Assembly: GCA_943736015.1 (NCBI GenBank)
Contig: OX031066.1
Coordinates: 10,854,245-10,918,244 of the forward strand
Reading direction: 5' to 3'
Source: Tridacna crocea
Taxonomy: Eukaryota > Mollusca > Bivalvia > Cardiida > Cardiidae
Length of the DNA: 64,000 nt
Shown here: positions 7,240 through 20,097 of the stretch, piece after piece
Layout of the letters: each line of letters begins with the position of its first letter
Numbering within the stretch: the stretch's first letter is position 1
The notes under the pieces: model-generated
What the model saw: only the letters and a program-made list of their open reading frames with translations
Told to the model about the DNA's origin: nothing
The model's database searches: none
Translations under genes and position numbers: made by a program

Positions 7240-8765
7240 CCCTATCAAAGAAAATTTTGATTATTAGTTATTCTTACATCTTATTGTATCTTTATGGCCT
7301 ATTTTTTTAATTCTTCAAACGAAAACGAGATCTTTTTTTCATCGGAAAAAGTTTCTGCAACAGCAACCGCTTGCTTCTGAATTTTATTTTTTGGTGCAGC
7401 GGTTAAACATAACATTGACTTTTGACTCGCACGGTCACCAAAACTGACCCTGGTATGAAAACAGGGAAATGTTTCATTTACCTTTCTTGGATTTGTGCAA
7501 CAGGTATCAATTGCCTCCAAAAGTGTCTAAGTTGATTTTACGATTTCATGCGCAGCACGTAACCGTCTCATATGGGTGAGATGGTCATCGCAACCGAATC
7601 ATTGGCCCTAGTGAGAAAAAATGAAAAAAGAAAAATCCCCATATTTGACTTGAGAAACAGGTGTCGTCTGCTATGAAATGTCCCGTAAGTCGATTTTTTC
7701 ATGTTTTCGCGGATACGTAACTGGCACCTACGAGACAGTAGTCAGCGTAAATGGATTTGTTGTCATGGTATAAAGAGATTGGAGGAAAAAAAAAATAGAA
7801 AATTTGTTCCCTATATTTGACTTAAGAAACAGGTGTCGTTTGCTATGAAATGTCCCGTAAGTCGATTTTTCATGTTTTTGCGGATACGTAACTGGCACCT
7901 ACGAGAAAGTAGTCAACGTAAATGGGTTTGTTGTCACGTACGATATAAGAGATTGGAGAAAAAAAATAATAAAGAATTCAGTTCTCTTTCTTTGACTTAT
8001 GCAACAGGAAGCAGTTGCTACTGAAAAGAGTCTTCATGTCTTTTTTTAGCCACTTATCACATCATTTTCTGGTGTTCTCGCATGTGCGTAACTGGCACGT
8101 ATGAAACAGTAGTCAACGTAACTGGGTTTCTTGTTGCGGTTTGAAGATATCAGAAAAATTATGCTTCAGTTCCTTGCTACTGAAAGAGTTTTCAGTCTTT
8201 TTTTAGCCACTTGTCACATTGTTTTCTGTGCTTTTTGCATGTGCGTAACTGGCACGTATGAGATGGTAATCAACGTAACTGGGTTTCTTGTCGTGGTTTA
8301 AAGCGATTAGAAAAAATAGCATTTCAGTTCCCTTTGTTTGATTTAGGCAATAGGAAACAATTGCTACAGAAAGAGTTTTCAGTCTCTTTTTTAGCAACTT
8401 CTCACAATTAATTTCTGTGTGTTTTTTTCACACTGTACATTGATCATTTTGGCTTATATGAATTTGATGTGGCCCAAATCAGGAAATCCAATTAAAGGGT
8501 AAAGAGGGGAATCAAGGGTTTACTTTAAGGGAAGTAACTCTTGCAAGGGGCTTGAAAAGACCAAAACAAGGTCTTCTGCCACCTTGTTTTCTTTAATTTT
8601 GGCCCTTTTTCAGTGAAATCTGGCATGTGTGGATGGTGCATGCCTGGCAGTTTGCCAAGGACTGCACAGCAGCCTTTAAAAAAGACTTTAAATCCACTTT
8701 TATGCCGTTTTTTGTTCACTGTTTTCTATCGATTTATATTAGGGCACCATTTTGTTTGGCTGACT

Positions 8766-8948
8766 GGGCCCATTTTGATTTCTCAAAGCCTCTCTGACTG
8801 GCAGACCGGGCCCATTTTTGAATTTCTCACAGCCTCTCTGATTGGCTGTTGGCACCCATTCTGATTTCCTAAAAGCTTCTGTGATTGGATAATTTCACAG
8901 AGGGATGAGATTTGATTGGATGATTGGGAGGGGGGGGTATATATTTAT
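8766..8948 (+). promoter_or_regulatory. CCAAT/TATA promoter, unit 5 (G8)
   Basis: Same element order as unit 1. Confidence 0.75.
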
Positions 8949-9006
8949 CCTTATTGACCCCTTACCATACAATGACGCCTTTTAACACCCCTAAAAGAGA
9001 AGACTT

Positions 9007-9077
9007 TGGAAAATAATCTGAGAAAAGGAGACAATGCAGGTTACCAGCATTTTCTCCTTTTCCCACAATGTTTTCTA
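9007..9077 (+). ncRNA. Pre-microRNA-like stem-loop, copy 5
   Basis: Reads as identical to copy 1. Confidence 0.6.
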
Positions 9078-10603
9078 CCCTATCAAAGAAAATTTTGATT
9101 ATTAGTTATTCTTACATCTTATTGTATCTTTATGGCCTATTTTTTTAATTCTTCAAACGAAAACGAGATCTTTTTTTCATCGGAAAAAGTTTCTGCAACA
9201 GCAACCGCTTGCTTCTGAATTTTATTTTTTGGTGCAGCGGTTAAACATAACATTGACTTTTGACTCGCACGGTCACCAAAACTGACCCTGGTATGAAAAC
9301 AGGGAAATGTTTCATTTACCTTTCTTGGATTTGTGCAACAGGTATCAATTGCCTCCAAAAGTGTCTAAGTTGATTTTACGATTTCATGCGCAGCACGTAA
9401 CCGTCTCATATGGGTGAGATGGTCATCGCAACCGAATCATTGGCCCTAGTGAGAAAAAATGAAAAAAGAAAAATCCCCATATTTGACTTGAGAAACAGGT
9501 GTCGTCTGCTATGAAATGTCCCGTAAGTCGATTTTTTCATGTTTTCGCGGATACGTAACTGGCACCTACGAGACAGTAGTCAGCGTAAATGGATTTGTTG
9601 TCATGGTATAAAGAGATTGGAGGAAAAAAAAATAGAAAATTTGTTCCCTATATTTGACTTAAGAAACAGGTGTCGTCTGCTATGAAATGTCCCGTAAGTC
9701 GATTTTTCATGTTTTTGCGGATACGTAACTGGCACCTACGAGAAAGTAGTCAACGTAAATGGGTTTGTTGTCACGTACGATATAAAGAGATTGGAGAAAA
9801 AAAATAATAAAGAATTCAGTTCTCTTTCTTTGACTTATGCAACAGGAAGCAGTTGCTACTGAAAAGAGTCTTCATGTCTTTTTTTAGCCACTTATCACAT
9901 CATTTTCTGGTGTTCTCGCATGTGCGTAACTGGCACGTATGAAACAGTAGTCAACGTAACTGGGTTTCTTGTTGCGGTTTGAAGATATCAGAAAAATTAT
10001 GCTTCAGTTCCTTGCTACTGAAAGAGTTTTCAGTCTTTTTTTAGCCACTTGTCACATTGTTTTCTGTGCTTTTTGCATGTGCGTAACTGGCACGTATGAG
10101 ATGGTAATCAACGTAACTGGGTTTCTTGTCGTGGTTTAAAGCGATTAGAAAAAATAGCATTTCAGTTCCCTTTGTTTGATTTATGCAATAGGAAACAATT
10201 GCTACAGAAAGAGTTTTCAGTCTCTTTTTTAGCAACTTCTCACAATTAATTTCTGTGTGTTTTTTTCACACTGTACATTGATCATTTTGGCTTATATGAA
10301 TTTGATGTGGCCCAAATCAGGAAATCTAATTAAAGGGTAAAGGGGGGAATCAAGGGTTTACTTTAAGGGGAGTAACTCTTGCAAGGGGCTTGAAAAGACC
10401 AAAACAAGGTCTTCTGCCACCTTGTTTTCTTGAATTTTGGCCCTTTTTCAGTGAAATCTGGCATGTGTGGATGGTGTATGCCTGGCAGTTTGCCAAGGAC
10501 TGCACAGCAGCCTTTAAAAAAGACTTTAAATCCACTTTTATGCCGTTTTTTGTTCACTGTTTTCTATCGATTTATATTAGGGCGCCATTTTGTTTGGCTG
10601 ACT

Positions 10604-10785
10604 GGGCCCATTTTGATTTCTCAAAGCCTCTCTGACTGGCAGACCGGGCCCATTTTTGAATTTCTCACAGCCTCTCTGATTGGCTGTTGGCACCCATTCT
10701 GATTTCCTAAAAGCTTCTGTGATTGGATAATTTCACAGAGGGATGAGATTTGATTGGATGATTGGGAGGGGGGGTATATATTTAT
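10604..10785 (+). promoter_or_regulatory. CCAAT/TATA promoter, unit 6 (G7)
   Basis: Intact despite the clustered changes just upstream. Confidence 0.75.
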
Positions 10786-10843
10786 CCTTATTGACCCCTT
10801 ACCATACAATGACGCCTTTTAACACCCCTAAAAGAGAAGACTT

Positions 10844-10914
10844 TGGAAAATAATCTGAGAAAAGGAGACAATGCAGGTTACCAGCATTTTCTCCTTTTCC
10901 CACAATGTTTTCTA
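10844..10914 (+). ncRNA. Pre-microRNA-like stem-loop, copy 6
   Basis: Reads as identical to copy 1. Confidence 0.6.
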
Positions 10915-12438
10915 CCCTATCAAAGAAAATTTTGATTATTAGTTATTCTTACATCTTATTGTATCTTTATGGCCTATTTTTTTAATTCTTCAAACGAAAA
11001 CGAGATCTTTTTTTCATCGGAAAAAGTTTCTGCAACAGCAACTGCTTGCTTCTGAATTTTATTTTTTGGTGCAGCGGTTAAACATAACATTGACTTTTGA
11101 CTCGCACGGTCACCAAAACTGACCCTGGTATGAAAACAGGGAAATGTTTCATTTACCTTTCTTGGATTTGTGCAACAGGTATCAATTGCCTCCAAAAGTG
11201 TCTAAGTTGATTTTACGATTTCATGCGCAGCACGTAACCGTCTCATATGGGTGAGATGGTCATCGCAACCGAATCATTGGCCCTAGTGAGAAAAAATGAA
11301 AAAAGAAAAATCCCCATATTTGACTTGAGAAACAGGTGTCGTCTGCTATGAAATGTCCCGTAAGTCGATTTTTTCATGTTTTCGCGGATACGTAACTGGC
11401 ACCTACGAGACAGTAGTCAGCGTAAATGGATTTGTTGTCATGGTATAAAGAGATTGGAGGAAAAAAAAAATAGAAAATTTGTTCCCTATATTTGACTTAA
11501 GAAACAGGTGTCGTTTGCTATGAAATGTCCCGTAAGTCGATTTTTCATGTTTTTGCGGATACGTAACTGGCACCTACGAGAAAGTAGTCAACGTAAATGG
11601 GTTTGTTGTCACGTACGATATAAGAGATTGGAGAAAAAAAATAATAAAGAATTCAGTTCTCTTTCTTTGACTTATGCAACAGGAAGCAGTTGCTACTGAA
11701 AAGAGTCTTCATGTCTTTTTTTAGCCACTTATCACATCATTTTCTGGTGTTCTCGCATGTGCGTAACTGGCACGTATGAAACAGTAGTCAACGTAACTGG
11801 GTTTCTTGTTGCGGTTTGAAGATATCAGAAAAATTATGCTTCAGTTCCTTGCTACTGAAAGAGTTTTCAGTCTTTTTTTAGCCACTTGTCACAGTTTTCT
11901 GTGCTTTTTGCATGTGCGTAACTGGCACGTATGAGATGGTAATCAACGTAACTGGGTTTCTTGTCGTGGTTTAAAGCGATTAGAAAAAATAGCATTTCAG
12001 TTCCCTTTGTTTGATTTAGGCAATAGGAAACAATTGCTACAGAAAGAGTTTTCAGTCTCTTTTTTAGCAACTTCTCACAATTAATTTCTGTGTGTTTTTT
12101 TCACACTGTACATTGATCATTTTGGCTTATATGAATTTGATGTGGCCCAAATCAGGAAATCCAATTAAAGGGTAAAGAGGGGAATCAAGGGTTTACTTTA
12201 AGGGAAGTAACTCTTGCAAGGGGCTTGAAAAGACCAAAACAAGGTCTTCTGCCACCTTGTTTTCTTTAATTTTGGCCCTTTTTCAGTGAAATCTGGCATG
12301 TGTGGATGGTGCATGCCTGGCAGTTTGCCAAGGACTGCACAGCAGCCTTTAAAAAAGACTTTAAATCCACTTTTATGCCGTTTTTTGTTCACTGTTTTCT
12401 ATCGATTTATATTAGGGCGCCATTTTGTTTGGCTGACT

Positions 12439-12620
12439 GGGCCCATTTTGATTTCTCAAAGCCTCTCTGACTGGCAGACCGGGCCCATTTTTGAATTTCT
12501 CACAGCCTCTCTGATTGGCTGTTGGCACCCATTCTGATTTCCTAAAAGCTTCTGTGATTGGATAATTTCACAGAGGGATGAGATTTGATTGGATGATTGG
12601 GAGGGGGGGTATATATTTAT
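12439..12620 (+). promoter_or_regulatory. CCAAT/TATA promoter, unit 7 (G7)
   Basis: B-like GGGCGCC upstream and G7 on an A-type spacer. Confidence 0.75.
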
Positions 12621-12678
12621 CCTTATTGACCCCTTACCATACAATGACGCCTTTTAACACCCCTAAAAGAGAAGACTT

Positions 12679-12749
12679 TGGAAAATAATCTGAGAAAAGG
12701 AGACAATGCAGGTTACCAGCATTTTCTCCTTTTCCCACAATGTTTTCTA
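12679..12749 (+). ncRNA. Pre-microRNA-like stem-loop, copy 7
   Basis: Reads as identical to copy 1. Confidence 0.6.
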
Positions 12750-14275
12750 CCCTATCAAAGAAAATTTTGATTATTAGTTATTCTTACATCTTATTGTATC
12801 TTTATGGCCTATTTTTTTAATTCTTCAAACGAAAACGAGATCTTTTTTTCATCGGAAAAAGTTTCTGCAACAGCAACCGCTTGCTTCTGAATTTTATTTT
12901 TTGGTGCAGCGGTTAAACATAACATTGACTTTTGACTCGCACGGTCACCAAAACTGACCCTGGTATGAAAACAGGGAAATGTTTCATTTACCTTTCTTGG
13001 ATTTGTGCAACAGGTATCAATTGCCTCCAAAAGTGTCTAAGTTGATTTTACGATTTCATGCGCAGCACGTAACCGTCTCATATGGGTGAGATGGTCATCG
13101 CAACCGAATCATTGGCCCTAGTGAGAAAAAATGAAAAAAGAAAAATCCCCATATTTGACTTGAGAAACAGGTGTCGTCTGCTATGAAATGTCCCGTAAGT
13201 CGATTTTTTCATGTTTTCGCGGATACGTAACTGGCACCTACGAGACAGTAGTCAGCGTAAATGGATTTGTTGTCATGGTATAAAGAGATTGGAGGAAAAA
13301 AAAAATAGAAAATTTGTTCCCTATATTTGACTTAAGAAACAGGTGTCGTTTGCTATGAAATGTCCCGTAAGTCGATTTTTCATGTTTTTGCGGATACGTA
13401 ACTGGCACCTACGAGAAAGTAGTCAACGTAAATGGGTTTGTTGTCACGTACGATATAAGAGATTGGAGAAAAAAAATAATAAAGAATTCAGTTCTCTTTC
13501 TTTGACTTATGCAACAGGAAGCAGTTGCTACTGAAAAGAGTCTTCATGTCTTTTTTTAGCCACTTATCACATCATTTTCTGGTGTTCTCGCATGTGCGTA
13601 ACTGGCACGTATGAAACAGTAGTCAACGTAACTGGGTTTCTTGTTGCGGTTTGAAGATATCAGAAAAATTATGCTTCAGTTCCTTGCTACTGAAAGAGTT
13701 TTCAGTCTTTTTTTAGCCACTTGTCACATTGTTTTCTGTGCTTTTTGCATGTGCGTAACTGGCACGTATGAGATGGTAATCAACGTAACTGGGTTTCTTG
13801 TCGTGGTTTAAAGCGATTAGAAAAAATAGCATTTCAGTTCCCTTTGTTTGATTTAGGCAATAGGAAACAATTGCTACAGAAAGAGTTTTCAGTCTCTTTT
13901 TTAGCAACTTCTCACAATTAATTTCTGTGTGTTTTTTTCACACTGTACATTGATCATTTTGGCTTATATGAATTTGATGTGGCCCAAATCAGGAAATCCA
14001 ATTAAAGGGTAAAGAGGGGAATCAAGGGTTTACTTTAAGGGAAGTAACTCTTGCAAGGGGCTTGAAAAGACCAAAACAAGGTCTTCTGCCACCTTGTTTT
14101 CTTTAATTTTGGCCCTTTTTCAGTGAAATCTGGCATGTGTGGATGGTGTATGCCTGGCAGTTTGCCAAGGACTGCACAGCAGCCTTTAAAAAAGACTTTA
14201 AATCCACTTTTATGCCGTTTTTTGTTCACTGTTTTCTATCGATTTATATTAGGGCGCCATTTTGTTTGGCTGACT

Positions 14276-14457
14276 GGGCCCATTTTGATTTCTCAAAGCC
14301 TCTCTGACTGGCAGACCGGGCCCATTTTTGAATTTCTCACAGCCTCTCTGATTGGCTGTTGGCACCCATTCTGATTTCCTAAAAGCTTCTGTGATTGGAT
14401 AATTTCACAGAGGGATGAGATTTGATTGGATGATTGGGAGGGGGGGTATATATTTAT
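14276..14457 (+). promoter_or_regulatory. CCAAT/TATA promoter, unit 8 (G7)
   Basis: All four ATTGG boxes and TATA intact. Confidence 0.75.
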
Positions 14458-14515
14458 CCTTATTGACCCCTTACCATACAATGACGCCTTTTAACACCCC
14501 TAAAAGAGAAGACTT

Positions 14516-14586
14516 TGGAAAATAATCTGAGAAAAGGAGACAATGCAGGTTACCAGCATTTTCTCCTTTTCCCACAATGTTTTCTA
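14516..14586 (+). ncRNA. Pre-microRNA-like stem-loop, copy 8
   Basis: Reads as identical to copy 1. Confidence 0.6.
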
Positions 14587-16112
14587 CCCTATCAAAGAAA
14601 ATTTTGATTATTAGTTATTCTTACATCTTATTGTATCTTTATGGCCTATTTTTTTAATTCTTCAAACGAAAACGAGATCTTTTTTTCATCGGAAAAAGTT
14701 TCTGCAACAGCAACCGCTTGCTTCTGAATTTTATTTTTTGGTGCAGCGGTTAAACATAACATTGACTTTTGACTCGCACGGTCACCAAAACTGACCCTGG
14801 TATGAAAACAGGGAAATGTTTCATTTACCTTTCTTGGATTTGTGCAACAGGTATCAATTGCCTCCAAAAGTGTCTAAGTTGATTTTACGATTTCATGCGC
14901 AGCACGTAACCGTCTCATATGGGTGAGATGGTCATCGCAACCGAATCATTGGCCCTAGTGAGAAAAAATGAAAAAAGAAAAATCCCCATATTTGACTTGA
15001 GAAACAGGTGTCGTCTGCTATGAAATGTCCCGTAAGTCGATTTTTTCATGTTTTCGCGGATACGTAACTGGCACCTACGAGACAGTAGTCAGCGTAAATG
15101 GATTTGTTGTCATGGTATAAAGAGATTGGAGGAAAAAAAAAATAGAAAATTTGTTCCCTATATTTGACTTAAGAAACAGGTGTCGTTTGCTATGAAATGT
15201 CCCGTAAGTCGATTTTTCATGTTTTTGCGGATACGTAACTGGCACCTACGAGAAAGTAGTCAACGTAAATGGGTTTGTTGTCACGTACGATATAAGAGAT
15301 TGGAGAAAAAAAATAATAAAGAATTCAGTTCTCTTTCTTTGACTTATGCAACAGGAAGCAGTTGCTACTGAAAAGAGTCTTCATGTCTTTTTTTAGCCAC
15401 TTATCACATCATTTTCTGGTGTTCTCGCATGTGCGTAACTGGCACGTATGAAACAGTAGTCAACGTAACTGGGTTTCTTGTTGCGGTTTGAAGATATCAG
15501 AAAAATTATGCTTCAGTTCCTTGCTACTGAAAGAGTTTTCAGTCTTTTTTTAGCCACTTGTCACATTGTTTTCTGTGCTTTTTGCATGTGCGTAACTGGC
15601 ACGTATGAGATGGTAATCAACGTAACTGGGTTTCTTGTCGTGGTTTAAAGCGATTAGAAAAAATAGCATTTCAGTTCCCTTTGTTTGATTTAGGCAATAG
15701 GAAACAATTGCTACAGAAAGAGTTTTCAGTCTCTTTTTTAGCAACTTCTCACAATTAATTTCTGTGTGTTTTTTTCACACTGTACATTGATCATTTTGGC
15801 TTATATGAATTTGATGTGGCCCAAATCAGGAAATCCAATTAAAGGGTAAAGAGGGGAATCAAGGGTTTACTTTAAGGGAAGTAACTCTTGCAAGGGGCTT
15901 GAAAAGACCAAAACAAGGTCTTCTGCCACCTTGTTTTCTTTAATTTTGGCCCTTTTTCAGTGAAATCTGGCATGTGTGGATGGTGCATGCCTGGCAGTTT
16001 GCCAAGGACTGCACAGCAGCCTTTAAAAAAGACTTTAAATCCACTTTTATGCCGTTTTTTGTTCACTGTTTTCTATCGATTTATATTAGGGCGCCATTTT
16101 GTTTGGCTGACT

Positions 16113-16294
16113 GGGCCCATTTTGATTTCTCAAAGCCTCTCTGACTGGCAGACCGGGCCCATTTTTGAATTTCTCACAGCCTCTCTGATTGGCTGTTGGC
16201 ACCCATTCTGATTTCCTAAAAGCTTCTGTGATTGGATAATTTCACAGAGGGATGAGATTTGATTGGATGATTGGGAGGGGGGGTATATATTTAT
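16113..16294 (+). promoter_or_regulatory. CCAAT/TATA promoter, unit 9 (G7)
   Basis: All four ATTGG boxes and TATA intact. Confidence 0.75.
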
Positions 16295-16352
16295 CCTTAT
16301 TGACCCCTTACCATACAATGACGCCTTTTAACACCCCTAAAAGAGAAGACTT

Positions 16353-16423
16353 TGGAAAATAATCTGAGAAAAGGAGACAATGCAGGTTACCAGCATTTTC
16401 TCCTTTTCCCACAATGTTTTCTA
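16353..16423 (+). ncRNA. Pre-microRNA-like stem-loop, copy 9
   Basis: Reads as identical to copy 1. Confidence 0.6.
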
Positions 16424-17949
16424 CCCTATCAAAGAAAATTTTGATTATTAGTTATTCTTACATCTTATTGTATCTTTATGGCCTATTTTTTTAATTCTTC
16501 AAACGAAAACGAGATCTTTTTTTCATCGGAAAAAGTTTCTGCAACAGCAACCGCTTGCTTCTGAATTTTATTTTTTGGTGCAGCGGTTAAACATAACATT
16601 GACTTTTGACTCGCACAGTCACCAAAACTGACCCTGGTATGAAAACAGGGAAATGTTTCATTTACCTTTCTTGGATTTGTGCAACAGGTATCAATTGCCT
16701 CCAAAAGTGTCTAAGTTGATTTTACGATTTCATGCGCAGCACGTAACCGTCTCATATGGGTGAGATGGTCATCGCAACCGAATCATTGGCCCTAGTGAGA
16801 AAAAATGAAAAAAGAAAAATCCCCATATTTGACTTGAGAAACAGGTGTCGTCTGCTATGAAATGTCCCGTAAGTCGATTTTTTCATGTTTTCGCGGATAC
16901 GTAACTGGCACCTACGAGACAGTAGTCAGCGTAAATGGATTTGTTGTCATGGTATAAAGAGATTGGAGGAAAAAAAAAATAGAAAATTTGTTCCCTATAT
17001 TTGACTTAAGAAACAGGTGTCGTTTGCTATGAAATGTCCCGTAAGTCGATTTTTCATGTTTTTGCGGATACGTAACTGGCACCTACGAGAAAGTAGTCAA
17101 CGTAAATGGGTTTGTTGTCACGTACGATATAAGAGATTGGAGAAAAAAAATAATAAAGAATTCAGTTCTCTTTCTTTGACTTATGCAACAGGAAGCAGTT
17201 GCTACTGAAAAGAGTCTTCATGTCTTTTTTTAGCCACTTATCACATCATTTTCTGGTGTTCTCGCATGTGCGTAACTGGCACGTATGAAACAGTAGTCAA
17301 CGTAACTGGGTTTCTTGTTGCGGTTTGAAGATATCAGAAAAATTATGCTTCAGTTCCTTGCTACTGAAAGAGTTTTCAGTCTTTTTTTAGCCACTTGTCA
17401 CATTGTTTTCTGTGCTTTTTGCATGTGCGTAACTGGCACGTATGAGATGGTAATCAACGTAACTGGGTTTCTTGTCGTGGTTTAAAGCGATTAGAAAAAA
17501 TAGCATTTCAGTTCCCTTTGTTTGATTTAGGCAATAGGAAACAATTGCTACAGAAAGAGTTTTCAGTCTCTTTTTTAGCAACTTCTCACAATTAATTTCT
17601 GTGTGTTTTTTTCACACTGTACATTGATCATTTTGGCTTATATGAATTTGATGTGGCCCAAATCAGGAAATCCAATTAAAGGGTAAAGAGGGGAATCAAG
17701 GGTTTACTTTAAGGGAAGTAACTCTTGCAAGGGGCTTGAAAAGACCAAAACAAGGTCTTCTGCCACCTTGTTTTCTTTAATTTTGGCCCTTTTTCAGTGA
17801 AATCTGGCATGTGTGGATGGTGCATGCCTGGCAGTTTGCCAAGGACTGCACAGCAGCCTTTAAAAAAGACTTTAAATCCACTTTTATGCCGTTTTTTGTT
17901 CACTGTTTTCTATCGATTTATATTAGGGCGCCATTTTGTTTGGCTGACT

Positions 17950-18131
17950 GGGCCCATTTTGATTTCTCAAAGCCTCTCTGACTGGCAGACCGGGCCCATT
18001 TTTGAATTTCTCACAGCCTCTCTGATTGGCTGTTGGCACCCATTCTGATTTCCTAAAAGCTTCTGTGATTGGATAATTTCACAGAGGGATGAGATTTGAT
18101 TGGATGATTGGGAGGGGGGGTATATATTTAT
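17950..18131 (+). promoter_or_regulatory. CCAAT/TATA promoter, unit 10 (G7)
   Basis: All four ATTGG boxes and TATA intact. Confidence 0.75.
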
Positions 18132-18189
18132 CCTTATTGACCCCTTACCATACAATGACGCCTTTTAACACCCCTAAAAGAGAAGACTT

Positions 18190-18260
18190 TGGAAAATAAT
18201 CTGAGAAAAGGAGACAATGCAGGTTACCAGCATTTTCTCCTTTTCCCACAATGTTTTCTA
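18190..18260 (+). ncRNA. Pre-microRNA-like stem-loop, copy 10
   Basis: Reads as identical to copy 1. Confidence 0.6.
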
Positions 18261-19786
18261 CCCTATCAAAGAAAATTTTGATTATTAGTTATTCTTACAT
18301 CTTATTGTATCTTTATGGCCTATTTTTTTAATTCTTCAAACGAAAACGAGATCTTTTTTTCATCGGAAAAAGTTTCTGCAACAGCAACCGCTTGCTTCTG
18401 AATTTTATTTTTTGGTGCAGCGGTTAAACATAACATTGACTTTTGACTCGCACAGTCACCAAAACTGACCCTGGTATGAAAACAGGGAAATGTTTCATTT
18501 ACCTTTCTTGGATTTGTGCAACAGGTATCAATTGCCTCCAAAAGTGTCTAAGTTGATTTTACGATTTCATGCGCAGCACGTAACCGTCTCATATGGGTGA
18601 GATGGTCATCGCAACCGAATCATTGGCCCTAGTGAGAAAAAATGAAAAAAGAAAAATCCCCATATTTGACTTGAGAAACAGGTGTCGTCTGCTATGAAAT
18701 GTCCCGTAAGTCGATTTTTTCATGTTTTCGCGGATACGTAACTGGCACCTACGAGACAGTAGTCAGCGTAAATGGATTTGTTGTCATGGTATAAAGAGAT
18801 TGGAGGAAAAAAAAAATAGAAAATTTGTTCCCTATATTTGACTTAAGAAACAGGTGTCGTTTGCTATGAAATGTCCCGTAAGTCGATTTTTCATGTTTTT
18901 GCGGATACGTAACTGGCACCTACGAGAAAGTAGTCAACGTAAATGGGTTTGTTGTCACGTACGATATAAGAGATTGGAGAAAAAAAATAATAAAGAATTC
19001 AGTTCTCTTTCTTTGACTTATGCAACAGGAAGCAGTTGCTACTGAAAAGAGTCTTCATGTCTTTTTTTAGCCACTTATCACATCATTTTCTGGTGTTCTC
19101 GCATGTGCGTAACTGGCACGTATGAAACAGTAGTCAACGTAACTGGGTTTCTTGTTGCGGTTTGAAGATATCAGAAAAATTATGCTTCAGTTCCTTGCTA
19201 CTGAAAGAGTTTTCAGTCTTTTTTTAGCCACTTGTCACATTGTTTTCTGTGCTTTTTGCATGTGCGTAACTGGCACGTATGAGATGGTAATCAACGTAAC
19301 TGGGTTTCTTGTCGTGGTTTAAAGCGATTAGAAAAAATAGCATTTCAGTTCCCTTTGTTTGATTTATGCAATAGGAAACAATTGCTACAGAAAGAGTTTT
19401 CAGTCTCTTTTTTAGCAACTTCTCACAATTAATTTCTGTGTGTTTTTTTCACACTGTACATTGATCATTTTGGCTTATATGAATTTGATGTGGCCCAAAT
19501 CAGGAAATCCAATTAAAGGGTAAAGAGGGGAATCAAGGGTTTACTTTAAGGGAAGTAACTCTTGCAAGGGGCTTGAAAAGACCAAAACAAGGTCTTCTGC
19601 CACCTTGTTTTCTTTAATTTTGGCCCTTTTTCAGTGAAATCTGGCATGTGTGGATGGTGCATGCCTGGCAGTTTGCCAAGGACTGCACAGCAGCCTTTAA
19701 AAAAGACTTTAAATCCACTTTTATGCCGTTTTTTGTTCACTGTTTTCTATCGATTTATATTAGGGCGCCATTTTGTTTGGCTGACT

Positions 19787-19968
19787 GGGCCCATTTTGAT
19801 TTCTCAAAGCCTCTCTGACTGGCAGACCGGGCCCATTTTTGAATTTCTCACAGCCTCTCTGATTGGCTGTTGGCACCCATTCTGATTTCCTAAAAGCTTC
19901 TGTGATTGGATAATTTCACAGAGGGATGAGATTTGATTGGATGATTGGGAGGGGGGGTATATATTTAT
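19787..19968 (+). promoter_or_regulatory. CCAAT/TATA promoter, unit 11 (G7)
   Basis: All four ATTGG boxes and TATA intact. Confidence 0.75.
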
Positions 19969-20026
19969 CCTTATTGACCCCTTACCATACAATGACGCCT
20001 TTTAACACCCCTAAAAGAGAAGACTT

Positions 20027-20097
20027 TGGAAAATAATCTGAGAAAAGGAGACAATGCAGGTTACCAGCATTTTCTCCTTTTCCCACAATGTTTTCTA
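20027..20097 (+). ncRNA. Pre-microRNA-like stem-loop, copy 11
   Basis: Reads as identical to copy 1. Confidence 0.6.

Larger units (their letters stand above)
5514..7350 (+). repeat. Array unit 4 (type B1, 1837 bp)
   Basis: Type B marks plus the B1 subtype: TAAAGGGGGGAATC for TAAAGAGGGGAATC near 6667 and AGGGGAGTAAC for AGGGAAGTAAC near 6694. Confidence 0.97.
7351..9188 (+). repeat. Array unit 5 (type A, 1838 bp)
   Basis: Matches units 1 and 3 at all diagnostic sites (GGGCACC, G8). Confidence 0.97.
9189..11025 (+). repeat. Array unit 6 (type B1, diverged, 1837 bp)
   Basis: B1 marks plus private changes concentrated between 10320 and 10480: GAAATCTAAT, TTCTTGAATTTTGG near 10431, and T at 10477 (GGTGTATG). 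The last is shared with unit 8, a type A unit. This is among the more diverged copies in the window. Confidence 0.97.
11026..12860 (+). repeat. Array unit 7 (A body, B-like promoter, 1835 bp)
   Basis: Type A spacer marks with GGGCGCC and G7, as in B. Private: CAACTGCTTGC at its start and a 2-nt deletion near 11894 (CACAGTTTTC for CACATTGTTTTC). Confidence 0.97.
12861..14697 (+). repeat. Array unit 8 (A body, B-like promoter, 1837 bp)
   Basis: A-type spacer with GGGCGCC and G7. T at 14149 (GGTGTATG) is otherwise seen only in unit 6. Confidence 0.97.
14698..16534 (+). repeat. Array unit 9 (A body, B-like promoter, 1837 bp)
   Basis: A-type spacer, GGGCGCC, G7; no private change noticed. Confidence 0.97.
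16535..18371 (+). repeat. Array unit 10 (A body, B-like promoter, 1837 bp)
   Basis: A at 16617 (GCACAGTCACC for GCACGGTCACC) is shared only with unit 11, pointing to a local duplication. Confidence 0.97.
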
